Shown here piece by piece: positions 41,066-44,366 of a stretch of 44,366 bases of DNA. The notes under the pieces were generated by a model that had not been told where the DNA came from, made no database searches, and saw only the letters and a program-made list of their open reading frames with translations. The position numbers and the translations under genes are program-made. Numbering within the stretch: the stretch's first letter is position 1; each line of letters starts with the position of its first letter. Location of the stretch: positions 1-44,366 of the forward strand of contig CALWQP010000025.1 of NCBI GenBank assembly GCA_944383695.1. The letters are read 5' to 3'. The DNA comes from an uncultured Mediterraneibacter sp. Lineage in GTDB: Bacteria > Bacillota > Clostridia > Lachnospirales > Lachnospiraceae.

Positions 41066-41734
41066 ATGAATTTGGAGCAAATGAAGAGTTGCTTATATGG
41101 CGTGTATGCCATTGCAGAAGAGAAAAGCACAGCAAATGCAGAACAGTTAAAACTCGATAACGGAGCCGTAATTAATGTGTTTGGCAATGGGAACTATAAT
41201 GTTCAAGGGAAGAATAGTGCGGAGGTAAAAGAGCACATAGAACAGTGCTTAGGAATAAATAAAATAATAGATAAGAATAAAAAAGTATTTATTGTTTATG
41301 GGCATGATGAAAAAGCACGTAATGAACTGGAAAATATTTTAAGAAGATGGGGATTAGAGCCTATAATATTAGACAAAAAGGCATCTGGTGGAAAAACAAT
41401 AATTGAAAAACTGGAGAGTCAAATGCCAGAAATTGGGTATGGTATTATTTTAGCTACTGCCGATGATGAAGGATATCGAAAGGATGCTCCTAATGAAAAG
41501 ATGTTTCGATGTAGGCAAAATGTGGTGTTGGAATTAGGTATGCTTTTGTCTAAGTTAGGAAGAGAGCGGATAGCTATTTTATTACAGCATCCAAATGAAA
41601 CGGAAAGACCTTCAGATATTCAAGGACTGTTATATATCCCATTTGAAGACAAATTAGAACCGGATGCTTCAAAACTATTAGCAAGGGAAATAGAGGATAA
41701 ATTAGACATTGTTATTCCAGCATCAAAATTATAA
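41066..41734 (+). CDS. TIR-like nucleotide-binding domain protein (CAP12/PF10137-type), probable defence effector
   Basis: 222 residues. From ~72 the product matches the TIR-like domain of the predicted nucleotide-binding family: [20 protein letters not shown], a [10 protein letters not shown] segment, [38 protein letters not shown] with the conserved glutamate E156, and [17 protein letters not shown] domains of this type cleave NAD+ in CBASS or Pycsar-like immunity. The N-terminal 70 residues contain a polar [20 protein letters not shown] motif that I cannot assign; it may be an oligomerisation or sensing part. No cyclase gene is adjacent. GGAGGG precedes the ATG at 41066. The gene is clearly more A+T-rich than the core genes, which points to horizontal gain. 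Confidence 0.85.
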   Translation: MNLEQMKSCLYGVYAIAEEKSTANAEQLKLDNGAVINVFGNGNYNVQGKNSAEVKEHIEQCLGINKIIDKNKKVFIVYGHDEKARNELENILRRWGLEPIILDKKASGGKTIIEKLESQMPEIGYGIILATADDEGYRKDAPNEKMFRCRQNVVLELGMLLSKLGRERIAILLQHPNETERPSDIQGLLYIPFEDKLEPDASKLLAREIEDKLDIVIPASKL

Positions 41735-41766
41735 TTGGTGAAAAGGTATTCCTGAGATAAGATCCT

Positions 41767-41796
41767 TGCATACATTTCCTGCTGTTACACATACTA
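41767..41796 (+). promoter_or_regulatory. Sigma-G-type forespore promoter
   Basis: TGCATA (41767-41772), 17 bp, CATACTA (41790-41796). The -10 is identical to the sigma-G consensus and the -35 fits TG(A/C)ATA. The small gene at 41813 starts 17 bases later, behind GAGGTGA. Confidence 0.65.
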
Positions 41797-41812
41797 TCCC
41801 CGAGGTGATAGC

Positions 41813-41959
41813 ATGAACAAGAAGCAGCAGGAGCAGCAGAACAGGCAGAAGAACCTGAACAAATTCAACAACATAACACAGAAGGCAAAGCCGGAGAACC
41901 AGAACCAGGGGCACAACGTCCGATCTGAAGCGGTAGAGCCGAAGAACAGACAAGTTTAA
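41813..41959 (+). CDS. Small Gln/Asn/Lys-rich protein, probable spore protein
   Basis: A 48-residue protein beginning MNKKQQEQQNRQKNLNKFNN and ending VEPKNRQV, with about half of its residues Q, N or K, no hydrophobic core and no cysteine. It has no clear family match by eye, but this composition is that of small forespore proteins (gamma-type SASP, SspO/SspP-like). A sigma-G-type promoter, a good ribosome site (GAGGTGATAGC before ATG) and a terminator directly at the stop make a complete single-gene unit. Forespore expression is inferred from the promoter alone. Confidence 0.65.
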   Translation: MNKKQQEQQNRQKNLNKFNNITQKAKPENQNQGHNVRSEAVEPKNRQV

Positions 41960-41983
41960 GGCGTCCATAAGGGCGTCTTTTTC
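41958..41983 (+). terminator. Intrinsic terminator with G-U pairs
   Basis: AAGGCGTCC (41958-41966) pairs with GGGCGTCTT (41971-41979) using two G-U pairs around a 4-base loop, followed by T residues. It overlaps the stop codon of the small gene. Confidence 0.65.
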
Positions 41984-41984
41984 C

Positions 41985-42013
41985 TTGCCTCTTGTCGATT
42001 ACTGAGGTATAAT
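41985..42013 (+). promoter_or_regulatory. Promoter of the NPCBM-like gene
   Basis: TTGCCT (41985-41990), a 17-bp spacer and TATAAT (42008-42013). The start would lie about 30 bases before the ATG at 42051. Confidence 0.6.
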
Positions 42014-42050
42014 GACAATAGGTGTTCTGGAGCAGGGGATTGGGGGAAAG

Positions 42051-42741
42051 ATGAAACCAGGTATAAAAGTCCTTAATCGCGGCTGGAAGTGCCATATTAG
42101 TGGCGGCGATTAGTATACCAGCTACTGCAACTATTAGTGGTGAGTATTATCAGTCAAACAATAATTTTATGACAATTAACTTGGATGGCGAAAGAGTAGT
42201 GGTTACCGCGGAAAAGTATGAGGACTTGATACGTGAAAACGAATCAATGTCTAAAGAAATAGAGTCTTTAGAAAGCGAGATTCAAAATGTAAATAAAAAA
42301 GATGAAGATGACGCTGATGTGGAAACAAATGCTGCGCTGTCACAGGGAGCGACCAAGTTGAAAGATCTTGTCCAAGTAGATGCGCAAAATTGTGAGTTTA
42401 TTGAACCTTTTACGGATTCATATGGCAATCAGTACGAAACAGGTTACCAGTTTGACGCTTCGGATGACGCGTATGCTGTGTATGGCCTACAAGGCAAGTA
42501 TAGCAGTTTTTCAGGGATGGTTGTTTGTTCAAATGAGACTGGATCAGGAGCAATTATGAGCATGATGATATATAAGGATGACGAGTTGATTGATACGATA
42601 ACAGATATAACTAAGCAGACAGAAACCAGACATATTGGTCCATATGATATTAGCGATGCTAGAAGGTTAACGATTAAGACATCAAATAGCGGAGCGTATA
42701 GCTATGGACAGTGCTATTTGGTGAATGCTGTTGTTGAATAA
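42051..42741 (+). CDS. Secreted protein with coiled coil and NPCBM-like domain; start region frameshifted
   Basis: The open frame (from GTG 42100) encodes 213 residues: a short coiled coil (AEKYEDLIRENESMSKEIES region) and a C-terminal NPCBM/NEW2-like domain (YGLQGKYSSFSGMVVCSNET to the end), a carbohydrate-binding module of surface proteins. No ribosome site fits GTG 42100. ATG at 42051 follows GGGGGAAAG and, if one A is removed from AAAA at 42065-42068, reads MKPGIKSLIAAGSAILVAAI and continues in frame, giving a normal signal peptide or anchor ending near PATA. So the gene was probably 42051-42741 and is now shifted by one base, or the base is a sequencing error. It resembles small secreted proteins often found near phage or mobile regions. 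Confidence 0.65.
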
Positions 42742-42754
42742 TTTACGGTAGTAT

Positions 42755-42780
42755 AGAGACACTTCGGTGTCTCTTTTCTT
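42755..42780 (+). terminator. Intrinsic terminator with TTCG loop
   Basis: AGAGACAC (42755-42762), loop TTCG, GTGTCTCT (42767-42774), then TTTCTT. It lies 14 bases after the stop of the NPCBM-like gene. Confidence 0.88.
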
Positions 42781-42782
42781 AT

Positions 42783-42852
42783 GCGGACATATCATCAACG
42801 TCAGATGTGCAGGGTCGCGCCCTGTGTCCCGGTTCGACTCCGGGTGCTCTGC
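42783..42852 (+). other. tRNA-like relic upstream of the terminase genes
   Basis: CCCGG-TTCGACT-CCGGG at 42828-42844 is a perfect T arm. GCAGG-GTCGCGC-CCTGT before it folds as an anticodon arm with T at position 33 and CGC as anticodon. The 3' acceptor strand GCTCTGC pairs only 5 of 7 with GCGGACA at 42783; the D arm is very poor and the variable loop is about two bases. It is therefore a degenerate phage tRNA, or a tRNA 3' part left as an attachment site, not a working tRNA. Confidence 0.45.
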
Positions 42853-42879
42853 TTTAACAGGAAAGAGAGGTGAGCCTGA

Positions 42880-43406
42880 ATGACAAAAAAACAGAAGATA
42901 TTTGCAGATGAGTACCTGATCGATCCAAATGCCACTCAGGCTTACCGGGTGGCTTATCTGTCTGTAAAGAAAGATGGAGTTGCTGCTGTTAATGGCAGTA
43001 AATTGCTAAGAAACACTAAGGTTCAGGAATATATTTCAGAACGGATGCAGGAGCGCCAGCAGCATACTGAAGTGACTCAGGACATGGTCGTCAAGGAATT
43101 GGCGGCCATTGCTTTTGCAAGAGCAACGGATTATGCTGCGGTTAGAGGAGGCGCTGTGTGCATCAAGGACACAGACTCTTTATCTGATGAGCAGATCCGG
43201 GCAATCGCTGGCATCAAAGAGGGAGCAAACAGTATCGAGATCAAGATGAATGATAAGGAGAAGGCGCTGGAGCTTCTTGGCGGCGCCTTGGCATGTGGAA
43301 TGATAAACTGGACATCAAGACTCTGGCGATCGATGATTTCATAAAGGAAATGGAGGCATACTTTGAACAGCTCAAAGCAAGCGGTTCTGGACCTCCTGTG
43401 GAATGA
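42880..43406 (+). pseudogene. Phage terminase small subunit, frameshifted near the C-terminus
   Basis: The first ~137 residues match phage TerS of the Terminase_2 type: KKQKIFADEYLIDPNATQAY, AAVNGSKLLRNTKVQEYISE and MVVKELAAIAFARATDY. The open frame then ends at 43344 after an unrelated tail. In the next frame, from about 43288, the text continues as GMWNDKLDIKTLAIDDFIKE and MEAYFEQLKASGSGPPVE with stop at 43404-43406, so a single base has been lost in the GC-rich stretch near 43280-43290. AGAGAGGTG lies upstream of the ATG. TerS binds the packaging site and loads the large subunit. Confidence 0.75.
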
Positions 43407-44319
43407 ACCGTATAGAATTGGACATTGGGTAGGCTTCAAAGACCTTACCGCTTTGCATAATGAGTGGCTGAGGTCTTTTCTTTATGCTGAGAAAGACCAG
43501 ACGCTTCTTGCGCACCGTGGATCATACAAGACAACGGATTTGTCGCTGTTCCTGTCGATTCATACAATAATTGATCCGAATGAAAATGTGATGTTCTTTC
43601 GGAAGACGGATGATGATGTGACGAATGATATTGTCAACCTGAAAGACCGAATCAGTAAGGCAGAGCGGGAGCGGACAAAGACTCAATACATGGAGTTGCA
43701 AAATAACAAGAACCGTGGAGGTCGTTTTATTAATACTGGGACGCCCTGGCACAAGGAGGATGCAATCTCGATCATGCCGAATGTCGGGAAGTACGACTGT
43801 TATTCCACCGGGCTGATCATGCGGGACAAGCTGGAAGAACTCCGGCAGTCTATGTCGGACAGTCTCTTCGCCGCGAACTATGAATTGAAGCATATTGCGG
43901 ATAAGGATGCGATGTTTCAGAACCCGCAGTTTACGAAAGAGATACAGCTTATTCATGGTGGCTTGGCTCACATTGATGCGGCATATGACGGCGAGGACGG
44001 CACGGCATACACGATTATAAAGAAGATGCCGGATGGTCGGATCATCGGCTTCGGGAAGCGTTGGGACAAGCACGTTGATGATTGTCTCTCCGAGATTGGC
44101 ATCTACCACAAACGATTCAGGGCAGGATCAATATCCTGCGAAAAGAATGCGGATAAAGGATATCTGGCGAAGGAACTCCGAGGACTTGGCTATACACGGC
44201 GCGTTACAGTCGACACCAAAGCTCCGGTCATCAGCGATGTCGAGGCAGATGCGACTACGGTCAACGCAAATGGTACGATCCACCTGACCTTTAAGGTCGT
44301 GGATCCGGCGGACGAATGA
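43363..44319 (+). pseudogene. Phage terminase large subunit, internally deleted and fused to an Ig-like tail
   Basis: TTG at 43363 with GGAGG six bases before it starts 318 residues. Residues 1-87 contain the atypical Walker A of this family (AHRGSYKTT) and NVMFFRKTDDDVT. The text then jumps to NDIVNLKDRISKAERERTKT, which in full-length proteins follows the Walker B acid; about a third of the ATPase domain, including Walker B, is missing. A nuclease-like part follows (HIDAAYDGEDGTAYTIIKK). After ~280 (ELRGLGYTRRV) the sequence changes to DTKAPVISDVEADATTVNAN, typical of an Ig-like phage structural protein. Two deletions can explain it. It cannot be a working packaging motor. Confidence 0.7.
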
Positions 44320-44366
44320 TTGTCCGGGTGTGGGGCGTAGTGAATTCTACTGAGGTTGAGTTTACG
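44316..44366 (+). CDS. Start of a phage structural (Ig-like) protein, cut by window end
   Basis: ATG at 44316 overlaps the previous stop (ATGA) and opens 17 codons, MIVRVWGVVNSTEVEFT, to the end of the window. Its place after an Ig-like C-terminus and the short beta-strand pattern suggest a phage tail or surface Ig-like protein. Little more can be said. Confidence 0.45.
   Translation, partial: MIVRVWGVVNSTEVEFT

Noticed and set aside
42783-42852. Functional tRNA-Ala(CGC)
   Set aside because: The acceptor stem pairs only 5 of 7, the D arm is not formed and the variable loop is too short, so only a relic is claimed.

Overview
The window looks like chromosomal DNA of an endospore-forming, low-to-mid G+C member of the Clostridia, most likely Lachnospiraceae. 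The pointers are an alpha/beta-type small acid-soluble spore protein, a second small gene behind a forespore-type promoter, the ftsE-ftsX-murein hydrolase-ctpA block, PadR/DUF1700/DUF4097 and PspC envelope genes, and a CIRCE-like site in front of clpB. The species cannot be fixed from the sequence.

Layout. 1-1060: remains of a tandem family of membrane-anchored unknown proteins, ended by a 29-bp perfect inverted repeat. 1062-3489: PadR-DUF1700-DUF4097-PspC envelope-stress operon with its operator/promoter. 3491-6213: monooxygenase-like gene with a 17-bp repeat array upstream, a spore protein, a divergent WecG/TagA-type protein and a CdaR/PucR-type regulator. 6248-10335: cell-division and wall-hydrolysis cluster (ftsE, ftsX, M23 hydrolase, S41 protease). 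10454-17746: a 2430-residue secreted repeat protein with a transglutaminase-like domain, followed by IS3 and IS66 debris. 18680-20686, minus strand: YoaK family membrane protein, PEBP family protein and a Crp/Fnr regulator. 20770-25842: a five-gene operon (class III CoA-transferase, LeuC/LeuD-type hydratase pair, HMG-CoA-lyase-like enzyme, PrpF isomerase). 25844-31924: clpB, Y-family polymerase, acyltransferase, GH25 lysozyme. 32070-39260: DedA, glycosyltransferase, acyltransferase, two-component system, AIM24 and DegV genes, i.e. membrane lipid and envelope functions. 39433-41734: TetR regulator, then an accessory region with broken hicA/hicB, an IS1182-type remnant and an intact TIR-like defence protein. 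41767-44366: a small probable spore protein, an NPCBM-type protein, a tRNA-like relic and a rearranged prophage packaging module running off the end.

The best candidate for an undescribed system is 19395-25842. The five enzymes together would make a complete route for a branched unsaturated dicarboxylate: isomerise (PrpF), hydrate the free acid (LeuCD-like), activate with CoA (CaiB-like), and cleave a tertiary-alcohol acyl-CoA (HMGL-like). For itaconate/citraconate this would give pyruvate and acetyl-CoA; for methylitaconate/dimethylmaleate, pyruvate and propionyl-CoA. A divergent Crp/Fnr regulator and two similar operator-like sites, each centred 41.5 bp from a predicted start point, suggest that it controls both this operon and the PEBP-YoaK pair.

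The right-hand accessory region shows repeated one-base frameshifts, IS fragments and deletion fusions, so it is a decaying mobile/defence island in which the TIR-like gene remains intact. Limits: all family assignments are by reading motifs; no database search was run.
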